Shown here piece after piece: positions 31,250 through 43,331 of a stretch of 64,000 bases of DNA; within the stretch, counting starts at the first letter, position 1, and the number at the start of each line of letters is the position of its first letter. The notes beneath the pieces were generated by a model. The model was not told the origin of the DNA, did not search any database, and saw nothing but the letters and a program-made list of their open reading frames with translations. This DNA comes from Macquaria australasica (lineage: Eukaryota > Chordata > Actinopteri > Centrarchiformes > Percichthyidae). The stretch covers positions 186,001-250,000 of the forward strand of contig SEMN01000344.1 of the NCBI GenBank assembly GCA_005408345.1. Reading direction: 5' to 3'. The position numbers and the translations under genes are program-made.

Positions 31250-34200
31250 GTAATCCGACAGGGGCCGGAGTCAGGAAATATGTCTGTTGTCATTTGTTGA
31301 ATCTGACAGTTAAATGTTTTTGTGTCACTATCTTTCAGAAGCTGGAGTACAAAACCCCAACCCGCGAAAGAGGAAGAAGCAGAGCCTAAAGATGGGTCAT
31401 GGAGGGACGCTGGACAGCGCTGCCAGTGGGGTGCTAGGTAAGCTGCAGCGGTTTGGTCCATTTACATCCAGGTGCAGTTCCACGTGCGACTGTTGTCATT
31501 TCTTCCTTGGCTGGTTTGTAGTGGAGCAGATATTGAAGGAAAGCTCCACCCAAACACTTAAACTTAAAAATAGCGACAGGTGATGTACCTTGTGACATTT
31601 CTCCTAGGGCATAGGTTTGGTTTAAAGTTGGTGGGGACGTAAGGGTGGAGTTGACTATGCCATTAAGGAGGCAAGCATGTAGGTCTAGTCTGTCTTAAAA
31701 CATCCCACCGTTGTTCGTTTGAATCATTCCTCTTGTCCATAATTAAAAGCAGTTCTAATGTAAGAGCTCACCATTCAGCCAAAGCTAAAATCCTGCGGGT
31801 ATCTTCCAAAGTTACAGTCTTTTCAGTACACAATTCACACTTTTTTGTTACTACACCTTCACCACAGCTCAGCAAGGAAACACAAAGAGCAAATTTGGTA
31901 CTAAAAAGACTGACTTTGGAAGGTAACCATTTGATTTGACTAACTCAGACTGCTGAAGCCTCATATTCACTTTAGTTGAACTTATGAATTCATTTTCACA
32001 CAGAACGAGGACTGTGGATTTTGTCCTCCATCACTTACATTGAAATCGCTTTTGGAAGGGATCTCTGTGCAGCCAGTATGGACAGGAGGAATAATTATAA
32101 TGACCAATAACTCTTTTAACATTGTTTAACAGTGTTTAGTAAAATCATGGGTCTTGCAGAACTGAAAATTAACTTTGCAGGATGCTACCATTCTAATGAT
32201 TCTGTCTGTCATGCTTCCAAACTCTCTCTGCTAGACTAGTGTTTAATCATGTAAAGAGATCCACTAGAAGCCCATTATTACCATCAGTAAGAAAGTGGAA
32301 GTGGATGCAGGAGGACTACAGTCAAACAGCAGTAATCGGCCGCCTTTGTGAGGCCGAACTGCATGAATTTCTGCATGTGTGTGGCAGCTGCTGTCCAACC
32401 CACGACATCTCTGTTCTAACCTAAAACATACTATGGCTACAAGTTCAAAATATCTAGTGAATTAGAAAAAAACTAAACTAGCTGCTGCAAGTAACAACTA
32501 GAACTGACCTTGCAAGTACCGGTACTCCACTATGTCAAACGCTATAACTGTAGCAGTTTAGAATGCATTAAGATTTCGACAAAAACACATAAGTTGAACA
32601 TAAAGAGGAAAATCTAACCAACACCACTAGAATCACCTCTTCAATTCGGCAACATCCAACTTAAGGAGCACAACATATTAATAATAAATTTAAACTTAAA
32701 GAAGGAATGATTATTAATTATAATAACCAATAACTCTTTTAACATACAGATGGGCATGTGAGTATTGTCTTTCAAGATATACTTGAAAAAATGTGAACCT
32801 CTCCTTTAAAAACAAAGGATTTATTGCAGGGCCGTAGTCCAAATTCCCCCAAGTGCAAACACACACACCCTTAAGAAACATTTGACTAGACACCAAACTC
32901 TGCAAAAAAAAATATTTACATTATGTTTACTTGATTGGCTGTTGAGCTATATTTTCTTGTCTGATTTCTTTATTCTATTCTATATTTTCTGTCTATTTTG
33001 TCTCCCTACATGAATGTAAATGCCGTTTAAAAGAATACTTCACAATGCCAGGAATATAACTTATATTCCTATTAATCTATATATTTAAATACATTAAACT
33101 TAATTGTTCTGCCTATAAACAGTCACACTTAAAAATATTGACTCTAAAGAATATCAGAATCATCCCCAAATTCCCAGAAACGAGACAGAGGACATGACCT
33201 CAGTGTCCTTAGTAGTAGCTGCACTCCTGTTTTTTTTTAAACAATATACGTATGTACAAAATATAGAAACAAACAGCTTTTGCTTTTTACTAACTTCAAA
33301 ATAACTTAAATCAACTTCCTCAAACTAAACTGATAAATCAGACATGATCATCATTGGTCCCAAATCCCTCACCAAGACCACTCACAACTTCTGCCTCCCC
33401 ATCGATAACTTCACTCTGTTTCCCTCCCCACACATTTTAGTGTGTTGCTTTCTATGACCATTTTAACTTGTGTAAAGTGTCTTTGAGCACCCTGAAAAGT
33501 GCTCTATAAATAAATTGTATTATTATTATTAAAGACATACAGTAGAAAGCACTATATCGGAAGGCTAAAATTCCTGAATTTGAATCCCATTACCCTCTGA
33601 CAGCACAGATAAGATTGTAATAAAACAGAACAAACATTCCCAGGGGCTACTAGTGGGACGGCTGTAAAATGAGCAAAGTCATCAGTATATGTTGTCTGGT
33701 CTCGTTGGGTGTAATGAATGTTGCCACCTCTTGGGTATGCCAGCAGGACATTGGACTCTAACACTGCCTCTGTTTCTTTCAGTTGTTGGGGTTGGAAATG
33801 GAACAAAGATGCTCAGTACAATGTTGGCTGGTTCTAAGGTGAGTTATGGAAACAAACACTTATTCACAATAAAGCTGTTAAGAGCTCAATTAACACAACT
33901 GTGAAATAGTTCTGCTTAAAAAGAACAGGTTTCCATTATGACAAGCCTGTTAATTATAAAACCGCACAAAACAAAAGGACTTGACAATTTGTGGATTAGT
34001 TATGAACACAACACACAACAATGTGTTATTACTGTCCAGGCGGCTGTATCACTGTAGGACCTGTTGAGTAGCTACAACAGAATGTATGTTACTATATGAT
34101 ATGATAAAATCAAACTAAAGTTGGATAAAGTCAGGAAGTACAATACTGAGTGAAATATCATAAATTAATAATTTAGGAATATTTAAAAATGTTACATTAT

Positions 34201-37200
34201 AATGCTGTATAAAGCTCAGATAAACCCAGTGTACACTACCTGCTCAGCACCAGCAGGTAACCCTAACCCTAAAGAGCTAGATATTAATGTTGAGAACCCT
34301 GGACTCCCACAGTTCTGAATGGTTGACTAGAAGGTTATTGTTTGTTCTGGGAGTCTCAACGCTGGCTCAATTAGTATCTTATTGTTAATGTTTGAGGACA
34401 GTCAGTGCATACTTTGACCAAATGAAACACTTGCTCCCGTTATAGTGTAATATTTGGTGTTTAGAATGAGCAGCATGAATATTTGTAGATTTCAGCAGGG
34501 CACAAAATTAGCACCTGCCACCTGCCAAATTCTGGTAAAATATGCAAGTGGCTGGTAGATTTGCTTCACTCTCAATGGTAATCTATTCAGTGGCTGGTAA
34601 AATGTGAACATTCACAAGCCATTTGGCTGGCGGAAAAAAAATTAGTTAATTATTAGTTAAAGTTAATTTTGCACCATACATATAAGTGGTCATTAATACA
34701 CAGAGACAATAAAGGGATGTTTGTTTTTCAGAAATATGTTGCTGTGGGGGAACTTGGGAAAGCAACAGATACGCTTGATGCCTCTGGCAGTGTGATTCTG
34801 GAGAAAGACTTTGGTAAATTTTGAAGCACAAATTTTATCATTTCATTTGAACAGTTAATCTGATTCAGCAGTCTAATGGAAGTGTGCATGCCTCTCTATT
34901 TTATGTGATTTTTGCCCACAGAACACATAACCAGGTTGGACATTGAGGACAAGCTGAAAGCTTTCACTGGTGACATCATGCAAGTTCCTCCACTGTGAGT
35001 AAAGGCTCAGATCTCAATAACAGTTATGTATGTGAAAGTGAACTGTTCAGGGGTTTAACTTGCAGATCATTTCTAAGTTAGCCCATCTGGTCAAAATCTC
35101 CATTCATACACGCACAATACAAACCTAATTGGCAGAAAGCAATGCAATTTACTGTGCAAGTTCATGCTCCTCAGAGGATGAAGCCATTATGGACCCTCCA
35201 TGAGTTTTTCTCTTGCACCATCCTCAGGACAAATTGTCAGCTTACTGTACATAGAAAGTTGGAAGAAGCATTTGGAATCTGGTGATTCCATAACCTGGGC
35301 CCGTATTTTTCAGATGGTTAAAAATGACAGATAAAAGTAAAAATCCTTCACTTATACTTGGATTTGGAACCAAGATGGACAGAGATGGATGTTAAAGGCC
35401 TTTTCACATGGAGTGCGTCACCAAGAAACTGGACAAAAATGTGAATATTTGTCCTGGCGAAATTGATCAATCAATCATCAAAAGCATTTACATTTACCAC
35501 GACTAAAAGTCAGGACAGTTTCCCCCGTTATGTCAAAGTTTGTCGCAGAGAAGACCATATGTCAGTGAGTCAGTTTAGATAAGTCTGTATTGAAGAAGAG
35601 CCCTTCTGATCAGCAATGCCCATTGTGGCAGCGTGTCAGTGGAGAGAGGAGACCTGTGACAACCAACAATAATCATGTAAATAGTTACACTACTTGCCGT
35701 CACCAGCTATTTTTTTGGCTGGTGCAGCACCTGTTCACCTTCGTGGACTGCAATCTGGGTCTGATATCTGTGTGCAGGTTTTTTGGGCTTTATCAGATTT
35801 TATGGGCTGCTGCAGGACTTAAAGAAAGGTGATCTGCCATTGTTGTTTCCGTGTCATGTAGCACTTACCATTTGTGATTGACTGGCTGAACTGATCTTTA
35901 GACCTGTAACAATTAGTCAATCAATCGATTAGTTGATCGACAGAAAATTAAGCGGCAATCATTTTGATAATCTAATAATTTTCAAGCATTTTTTAAAGCA
36001 AAAATGGCAAAACATTTACTGATTCCAGCTTCTCAAATGTGAACTTGCTTGTTTTCTGTCTTCTATGACAGTAAACTAGATATCTTTGAGTTCTGGACTG
36101 TTGGTCCGTTGATCTTATCACAGGCAAATTCAGGAGAAAACTGACCTGGTAGCAAATACAATGAATGCTGCATTTCAGCAGAGCCTTACATTGTTCAACC
36201 TTGTATGTGTATTGTTTCGTTCAGTGACAAATGAATCGCCCTAAAATGAATGTTTATGTAAAAGCATTAATTGTTGTTAATTTTATGTGTTGATGCTGAA
36301 GATATTCAAGATTTCACACAAATAAAGTGTACTCTGAAGTCTAAACTGTAAAGGTCTTTGCAGAGTGATTAGGGTTAGAGAAACCTAATAGTAATAAGGA
36401 TTTTTAACTCCCTCTAGTCTCTAAGAATAGATACATTATGTATGTTGCTGTTTTTCTATGATGGTGCAGTGAACCTTGCAGCCTCTAGAGGTCGCTAGCA
36501 GGGCTTTCCACTTGTGTTGTGCATGTGTCCCTTGCCCTGTGAAGAAGCGCTCCTGCCAGTGATCGAGGCATTTTATCCAGGCACACAGCCTTGTTGCAAC
36601 ATTTCACAGTGAGGAAGAAGAGGAACGCTTCTGCATTACATTGTTTCTCTGTGATATGGAACAGTAGGATGGATGTAATTGATATCAACAGTTCTTAGTG
36701 CAGCTTATCTTTTCCAGTGAAAAAGACAGGCATCTTCAGTATGGTGTGATTCATTGATTTTTTTTGTCATTTCAGCTACTCGGCACTGAAAAGAGACGGC
36801 CAGCGTATGTCTGTCCTGCTGAAGAAAGGTCACAAAGTGGAGGCCAAACCAGCCAGACCAGTCACTGTGTACAACCTGACCCTGCAAGAGTTCAAGCCTC
36901 CTCTCTTCACTCTGGGTTAGCACACGCTACATAATGCTCTATGTAAATCTGACTGTCTGGTATTTAAAATTGCCTTTTGGATGTCATTTCCTGCTGTTTC
37001 CATTATGTTTTTATGTTAAATTACACATGCGAACAAACAGTTTTATTTCTGTAACAGATATTGAGTGTGGTGGTGGATTTTATGTCAGAAGCTTGGTGGA
37101 TGACCTGGGAAAAGGTGAGATTAATTCATTCTATTTCACAATTTCTTCATGAGTATGTTTATGGAAAAGTCAATAAACTAAACCATGAGAGTAACGTGTG

Positions 37201-37432
37201 CCTGTGTGCTGCAGCTCTGTCTACATGTGCTCATGTGAAGGAACTGATCCGGACCAAGCAGGGTCAGTTCACCCTGGAGGAGCATGCCTTACATGAGGAG
37301 CAGTGGACACTGGAGCATGTCCTGCTCTCTCTGCAGCCCTGCTCAGAGTCAGAGCACGGTATGGACTGTACACACCCAGCAGAAGCTGACACCTTAGGAA
37401 CACGCTCTGAGCAGGACCCAAAGGGACAGTGA
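31102..37432 (+). CDS. trub1: Pseudouridylate synthase TRUB1, complete
   Basis: TRUB1 isomerises uridine to pseudouridine, classically position 55 in the T loop of tRNA, and some mRNA sites; it acts in nucleus and cytosol. Eight exons, 873 nt with stop, 290 residues: 31102-31249, 31339-31437, 33783-33838, 34732-34813, 34922-34994, 36776-36915, 37058-37114, 37215-37432. All introns are GT-AG and phases agree. Residues 22-36 (LNGLFAIYKKQGPTS) are the TruB motif before the active site. Residues 69-78 (GHGGTLDSAA) hold the catalytic Asp75. Later come VGELGKATDTLD, MQVPPLYSALKRDGQR, EAKPARPVTVY, ECGGGFYVRSLVDDLGK and IRTKQGQFTLEEHAL, all family landmarks. The human protein is about 349 residues; the difference is mainly a shorter N-terminus and a shorter, divergent C-terminus. 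Confidence 0.96.
31339..31437 (+). CDS. trub1: trub1 exon 2, catalytic motif
   Basis: 99 nt, residues 50-82: EAGVQNPNPRKRKKQSLKMG then HGGTLDSAASGVL. It carries the catalytic Asp of the GTLD motif. Acceptor tttcag, donor CTAG|gtaagc. Confidence 0.95.
31730..32085. repeat. Dispersed fish repeat in trub1 intron 2
   Basis: AAAGTTACAGTCTTTTCAGT, GTTACTACACCTTCACCACA, GACTGCTGAAGCCTCATATT and GAGGACTGTGGATTTTGTCC are words of a common dispersed repeat. Part recurs at 7810-8010. It ends directly left of the duplicated block's flank. Confidence 0.6.
32129..32704. repeat. 577-bp duplicated block, copy 2 (in trub1 intron 2)
   Basis: 576 bp, about 99% identical to 29771-30347, same orientation, about 2.36 kb away. 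It is flanked on both sides by an imperfect direct repeat: left 32086-32121 and right 32703-32744 share ACCAATAACTCTTTTAACAT, preceded by related AGGAATAATTATAATG-like words. The flanking duplication suggests the block was inserted at this site rather than copied with its neighbours. Confidence 0.95.
33336..33530 (+). mobile_element. L2-like LINE 3' fragment in trub1 intron 2
   Basis: Reads SDMIIIGPKSLTKTTHNFCL then PIDNFTLFPSPHI, the L2 segment before NLGVIFD. It then jumps to the 3' end GTCTTTGAGCACCCTGAAAA with an ATTATTATT tail. It is an internally deleted copy of a different L2 subfamily from copies A to C. Confidence 0.7.
33783..33838 (+). CDS. trub1: trub1 exon 3
   Basis: 56 nt, residues 83-101: VVGVGNGTKMLSTMLAGSK. 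Acceptor ctttcag|TTGTTG, donor AAG|gtgagt. Confidence 0.94.
34496..34645. repeat. Dispersed repeat with TGGCTGGTA words
   Basis: GCACCTGCCACCTGCCAAAT, GCAAGTGGCTGGTAGATTTG and CAGTGGCTGGTAAAATGTG form two related units typical of a fish dispersed repeat. It lies in trub1 intron 3. Confidence 0.45.
34732..34813 (+). CDS. trub1: trub1 exon 4
   Basis: 82 nt, residues 102-128 plus one base: KYVAVGELGKATDTLDASGS then VILEKDF. Acceptor tttcag|AAATAT, donor TTTG|gtaaat. Confidence 0.94.
34922..34994 (+). CDS. trub1: trub1 exon 5
   Basis: 73 nt, residues 129-152 plus two bases: EHITRLDIEDKLKAFTGDIM then QVPP. Acceptor cccacag, donor CACT|gtgagt. Confidence 0.94.
35902..36245. mobile_element. hAT-type MITE in trub1 intron 5
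   Basis: CAATCGATTAGTTGATCGAC, ATTTTGATAATCTAATAATT, GATTCCAGCTTCTCAAATGT and GACAGTAAACTAGATATCTT belong to a common fish hAT-derived repeat, seen also at 29547-29765. Confidence 0.65.
36776..36915 (+). CDS. trub1: trub1 exon 6
   Basis: 140 nt, residues 153-199 plus one base: the split Leu, then YSALKRDGQRMSVLLKKGHK, VEAKPARPVTVYNLTLQEFK and PPLFTL. Acceptor tttcag, donor CTGG|gttagc. Confidence 0.94.
37058..37114 (+). CDS. trub1: trub1 exon 7
   Basis: 57 nt, residues 200-218 plus one base: DIECGGGFYVRSLVDDLGK, a conserved TruB motif. Acceptor aacag, donor AAAG|gtgaga. Confidence 0.94.
37215..37432 (+). CDS. trub1: trub1 exon 8 and stop
   Basis: 218 nt, residues 219-290 and TGA: ALSTCAHVKELIRTKQGQFT then LEEHALHEEQWTLEHVLLSL and a divergent acidic tail. 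Acceptor ctgcag|CTCTG. Confidence 0.94.
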
Positions 37433-38350
37433 AGAGCTGGGATGGCTCGTTATGAGTCACCTCTTGGATATTTTGTGTTGTTGAGCAGATGAAGTGTGAC
37501 AAATTGAGACAAATGTCACAACCACTTGTTTTGGGACTCAGTGGACCAGTGTAATTACACTGGACTCCTGATTTGTAGTCCATGTTCTAGGGGTTTCTGT
37601 CTTGTCTCTGACTGCCTCATCTGCCAATTCATTTTTAGTTGCATTTGTAAATAATTCTGTATTTGGAAGTGACAGCCCCACTCTACCCTCCACCCCAGCC
37701 TCTTGTCTTCACCGGTTCATATCCCTCCTGGTATTGTAGAGCCAGGAGATAAAAACGTTATAAAGTATACATCTGTCTTATCACAATTTCAAAAATCATT
37801 TCCGCTATATGAAAATGAGAAATGATATACTGTGTTAGGGAAGACTGCTCAACAATGCACACCGCAATTTTCAATTTTTGAGTCTGTCTTGAACAGACAT
37901 ACAGTGTATATTAAACATAAAACTGAGAAAGACATATCACACTGCAGAAAAGATTTAAAATATTAGTTTATTTTTGTATAATTTCTTTATTAAAATAGTT
38001 TCTGTTTGTGGGGAATCTTTAAGATCAGCAGAAACATTAACTTGATTTATATTGTGATTTAATAGTATAGCAAAATCGACTGATGTAAAAAGGAGTATTG
38101 TGATAACATTTTGCCAGCTGTTTGGTCTTGATGTGGACATTATCTTCATTTAGGTGGTCTTGTATCAAACACTAGCAGTTGCACCTTCAGTAGCCATGCT
38201 AGAAAACACATTTGCAGACCAGGTAAAATATATTGTATTAGTCAATTTACCTGGAGGTTTCTGTGTGCAATTGCCAGGCTGGGTGCTCTAAATGGAGCTC
38301 TTACAAAGACATTTGACAAGTGAATAAAGGCAATTTCTGTTCTTTGAGTA
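37433..38350 (+). other. trub1: Probable trub1 3' UTR
   Basis: AT-rich sequence after the trub1 stop with no repeat recognised. An AATAAA at 38323-38328 is a possible polyadenylation signal; nearer variants were not convincing. The limit is a guess from that signal. Confidence 0.4.
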
Positions 38351-41300
38351 CACAGTGTTGAGTTTTTTTTAAAGATTGGAGTACTCCACATCTGAGAGTG
38401 TTGTTGCATCAGCAGTGCTGTATACTGCATGTCTAATTTAGATTGTTCTACACTTGCAGATTAAAGAAATATTCAAGGGAAACAAAAAAATTTCTTTATT
38501 AAATACTTAGATTTCTAACATCATTCAGAGTGGCTGCTGGTCATGATGGAGCTATTTCTTTACTAGACCTCACAGTTGTCTTTTCCTGCCCATTACTGTG
38601 CTGGCTGAGGGAGAGGCAGAAACATAATGCATAAAAAGGTGTGATAGCAGCCTGGTGAAGGTATCTCTGGCATGCTGGCAAAGAGTTTTTCTAAATGTAG
38701 AAGTCTTGTTTCATATTTCTTTTACTGTCATTGTTTCTTCTCCTTTAAGCAAGCAGTGTGAAATGACAAAACTAACTGCACTGCCTTATATCTGTAATCA
38801 AGGACAGGAGAGTATTAGTGCATACTCTGAACAGACTAATATTGCATCTACCAGATGGAGTGGCATAATTAGGCTGTACCATGATGCAGTACTGCTATAG
38901 TCCATACTGCAGGTGATAATGGTGCCACAGCATGGAAGAGACAGAGAGTAGCTGACTGATAAAACATGAATGGAAGACCGTTCCCTCCTGGTTAGGAATG
39001 ATTACAAAATCCAAATTAATTGATAAATTATTTCATAATTTTGATTTGATTAAAATCATACTTCTGACTTAGTATCTGAAAATAGTATTTTTGTATCTCA
39101 TAATTATGACCTAGTAAGTCAAAGTTTCAGCTTATTTTCTTACAGGTTTTAACTTTCTATCTGAATAGTATGACTGAACTGTCTCATATGTTAGAGTTAC
39201 TAGCCTAATTATATGTAATGCTTTGTCAAAAGTGAGAGATAGTCATTTTTCAAAATTAGACGTAAATCAAAGTTATGGGTTAAGTCAAATTAACTTGCCT
39301 TGTTATCTCATCTCAACATAGTAGCCTATATCATCATTTTGACATAAAGGCGCTGCACAATTACTCATTGTAATTACGCCTGTGGTTGGGTGTAAGTTCG
39401 GAGCTGTGTCAGTGATATCACCAAACTATGAAGGAACGATGACGGTGTAAATTACAAAAGCTAAATGCGGAATGAGGAAGCTGCTGTCAATCAAGCACAG
39501 TACTTACATGCCCACACAGTAGAGGTCTAATCGCGCACACGCACATCTTTCTTGTCCAGGTGCCAAGTCCAAAAATTGTGCACCGATGTCTGCTTCCCAA
39601 AAACTTCCCAAACTGTAAACTGCTTCCCTTTGAAAATGTTGGCCCTCCCTAATCATGAACTAATGGAGTTTTAAAAAAAGAAAAAGCAACAGAAGGAGCA
39701 CATGAAGCAGCTGGATAATCTCAGTACCATATTTTATTACTTTGTCCCATATTACGATCACCAAAACATTAATATTGTGTACACGTAGCGGTTCAGTGCT
39801 TTCATGAGTATGAATATATATGGAAAATGTTTAGTCGTAAGCAGGAGACACTGAAAAGCTTTGAGTCTTTGGAAATGTTAATGGTAACATACATGGCGCC
39901 TCTGCTGAGAAGTTATCAATCGTTTTTGGACAGGAGTCTGACGCCGCGGGAAGCTGGCCGGATCAATGAGCTACAATGATTGTCTCAGTCCAAATATTAG
40001 CCGATTGGTGATTTCTTTCATGTCTTCAAGGCTGCTCATATCCCTGTTTGCTCTCTGAGTCCACTTTATCTAAATTACAGCCGTTAGAAAGTTGGCAGTT
40101 AGCGGCGTGCTCTTTAAAGACGCATCAGAAAATCGAAGCATTGGATTCTATTAGTGCGCACATTTATCAGTAAGAAGCAATAGGCCTCCTCCTAACACTG
40201 AAGCGCGACTTGTGACCGTATCATTAATGAAGTCACCAGGTAAAAATAAATCTAGATGACCATAAAACGTACAGCTGGAGCCTTTAGAGTCAGAGAGCAG
40301 CTTTTCTGTCCGTGGTGTAACTCTGGAACAGAGGACTTATCGGTTATTGTTCAACACTTTGCGGAAACCCGTGTGAGGGACTAAACATGCACTTAGAGAG
40401 TCATTAAAGCGATTTGCATGTATAGTCATTATCATAAGTATATCACCTCAACAGCACTGATAGGTGGATTTCACAGGAAAACTCCAAACATTCAAATTAT
40501 GAGTTAATCACTCGCCATTCAATTGCACCGTTAGGGATGTAGATTGCAGTTAATTTGTAATACATTGCTGAAGATAACACTCAAAGCTGTTTGATTAGTC
40601 AAAGACCCATTTAACGCATGTTTGGACTGTGCCTAAAACCTGGGCCAACACTGAGGTCATGTCATCTAGATTTTTTTCTGAGAAAACTACCTGCTGGATT
40701 ATTTTAGCTGATTCCAGTATTTTTGATTACAACAGAAAATAAAGACATGATTCAGTATTTCCCCACCAGAACTGTATCCCTGTGTGAAGAAAGCTTTGGA
40801 ACACCATTTAAAAATGTAGTCCATTCATTCAGATTAGGGTGATGAAAGATAGGAAATAGTCTCACGATAACTGATAAAAAGGCATAGAAGGAGAAGAACT
40901 GTTGGTCAGGAATAAGAACTAGTGGTAACGTGAACACTGATCATAATGACATCCAAATATGAAACATCCATTCATATTTTATATTTATTTAGTTTTAAGC
41001 AACATGACAATAAAGAGCCACTTCATAGAAATAGACAAATGTATAACATGTCAAATATGGCATGTGTGTATTTAATGTCAGTGAAGAAGTTGTTGCCCCA
41101 AAACTCAACAGCAGTGTAATAATACTTGTCAAGAGGAATGAATGAGTATTGCCTTCATTGTGCCTGTGTGGGTGTGTCAGCATAACTGAGCAGACCTACC
41201 GGCACAGACTCAGGGGCCTCTGAGCAAGAGCTTCCGCATGAAGTGACTGTTAAAAGCATTTTTGATTAAAACGTCAGATAGCTCAGTCAACAGATGTCCT

Positions 41301-42850
41301 GATCATGTTTTGTTTTTATTCTGATCCTTTAATATTGAGTATCTGCTGATGCAGAAATGGATCAGTTTCTACCTGTTAAAAGGGAGTTTTTCCTTGCCAC
41401 TGTCGCATAGTGCTTGCTCATGGTGGGAACTGTTGGGTCTCTGTAAACATAAAGAGTCGGTCTAGACCTGCTCTATTCGAAAAAGTGCCCTGAGATAACT
41501 TTGTTATGATATGGCACTATATAAATAAAACTGAATTGAATTGAATTGAATCTTTCTCTACTTGTGCTCATTTTTTACCAATACACCTGCACAGTGCATG
41601 CGTTCTACATTATACAATTAGTAAGGCACTGTCAATATGCTTAATAGCAGAATATCTCTGCTTTAAGAAAACAAAACCTGCATCAGTTTTTCTCTTTTTT
41701 ATAATATTTATGCTGTAGCACAATATATTAAATATTATTTGAGAGTATAGGTGAATGGGTGTGTTTAGAAGCACTTTCTTACGACCTTCTTAGGAGTTGT
41801 TAGTTCTTAAACGTTTATGTATTGTTGTCTTGTGATTCTGTGCCACTGTAATGTCTTGTTTTTGACTCTGGATTGCTGAAACTCATGTCTGCATAATAAA
41901 TTTACCCTTGGGTACTAATAAAGAAACCTTGACCATGACCTTTAGTGTTTTATCTGTGAAGAGTGTCAGTGGATCTGCTGTGGTAGAAAGCTTTAGAGAG
42001 AATCTCTTCATCTCCAGCTTCAACAAAATTGTTTCAACCAACAACTGAATGTAAGAATTAAAATACCAGGGAGAAAGATGCACACATTAATGCATCAATA
42101 ATAATAATCCAATAATATATAACAGTGGAAGTAACCATTATGCTTAAGTATACATCTTGCTGATAATACTTATGTACTTTTCCTTAATTTTAAATGCAGG
42201 AATTGTACTTGAAATGGAGTATGTGTATATTCCAGTATTGCATTTACTGAAGTAAAGGATCTGAATACTTCTTCCACCACTGCTTATTACATATATACTA
42301 TATCACAGTATTCTAAATGTAGGCAGGAAAACACGTAGAATCACAATCTTTCACTTGCATGACACGCCTTGTTGGCAAAAGGCTCACAACATATGAAGAC
42401 TAATTTACATCAAATGTAGCCATTATTGGTATAGCCAACTATTTGGTTACAGATCCACTTTAAATCAGTCAAAAGCAATGAAACCAAACCTTACAGGAGA
42501 CACTTTACAAGGACGTTCTCATTTCACTTTCATCTTTTCTTCATCTCTTTATTTTTACATTTCTCAGTGAGGAGATAGAATCTCATATTTTTCATTGATT
42601 AATTACTTTTTCTTCAAAAATTTTTTATTGCCGATCCCTGGCAACTTCACTCAACAGTTTGATATTTGGACGTTTGTTTTTCAGTGAATATAACTGCTTT
42701 CCAAAATGTACGCTTAGCTGCAAACTGTTTCTGCCTGCAACGCTATGAGATGGTCTCCTAGTATTCTGTCTTTTTTGAAGGTGGCCTTTAAAAACACAAG
42801 TCTACTATCAGTGTCATCGCTGCACCATTGTATTACTGAAAACATAGATT
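38351..42850. other. trub1-hhex intergenic region
   Basis: No gene found. The part 39880-40640 is free of recognised repeats and less AT-skewed than its surroundings, with several homeodomain-like ATTA words. One short L2 tail is at 41366-41551. The remainder is AT-rich and unassigned. Confidence 0.5.
41366..41551 (+). mobile_element. L2-like LINE 3' end only (copy C)
   Basis: Starts TTTCTACCTGTTAAAAGGGA, passes ATAAAGAGTCGGTCTAGACC and ends with the GAATTGAATTGAATTGAAT tail. It is nearly the same as the 3' ends of copies A (to 15124) and B (to 59713). It is an extreme 5' truncation. Confidence 0.9.
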
Positions 42851-42859
42851 TCGGTTTAG

Positions 42860-43331
42860 TTACAAGATGATTGGCTGTAGTGATCTGATTCTCCTGAAAT
42901 ACAATTATCTCTTCTCTCCTGTCATCTGATCACTGTGTGCCTCGATTGGAGCTGCGAGTAAGCCAATCAGAAACGGCTGCTGGCCACCTGCAGGAAGTTG
43001 GCCGTCCACTTATCTCCTCCCTCCTCCGCCTGCAGCCAGATAACAGCCCCAACAGTTAGATCAAGTACCAGCTAATCCACCACCGCAACCATATGGACAC
43101 CAAAACAGTCTAACGGTCTTCTCCACAGCCCTGAAATACTCTCTTTGGTGTGTTTCGGAAGTCAGTGGACTCAAGTTTGTGCAGAAAGTTCCAGTAGATA
43201 TTTGGTAGTAGGCCTATGTAAAGAAATTCTTCTGACATACTGTCGATAAAGAGGAAGGCTGTAGGGAGAGAAAGGAGGGACGCAGCCTTCCGTTAACTCA
43301 GTTCCAGCGCGCAGTGGCGGCAAAGGGCACC
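42860..43331 (+). promoter_or_regulatory. hhex: hhex promoter and 5' UTR region
   Basis: Within 480 bp of the hhex ATG there are three CCAAT boxes in both orientations (42870-42874, 42945-42949, 42963-42967). There are two opposed GATA sites, CTTATCT at 43009-43015 and AGATAA at 43038-43043, and a CACCTGCAGGAAGTT cluster (E-box next to an ETS-like GGAA) at 42985-42999. The segment is repeat-free and GC-richer than its left flank. Mammalian Hhex is known to respond to GATA and ETS factors in blood, endothelium and endoderm. The start site is not identifiable; no TATA box was seen. Confidence 0.6.

Noticed and set aside
34255..34275. CCCTAACCCTAA, telomere-like
   Set aside because: Only two units; too short for an interstitial telomere.
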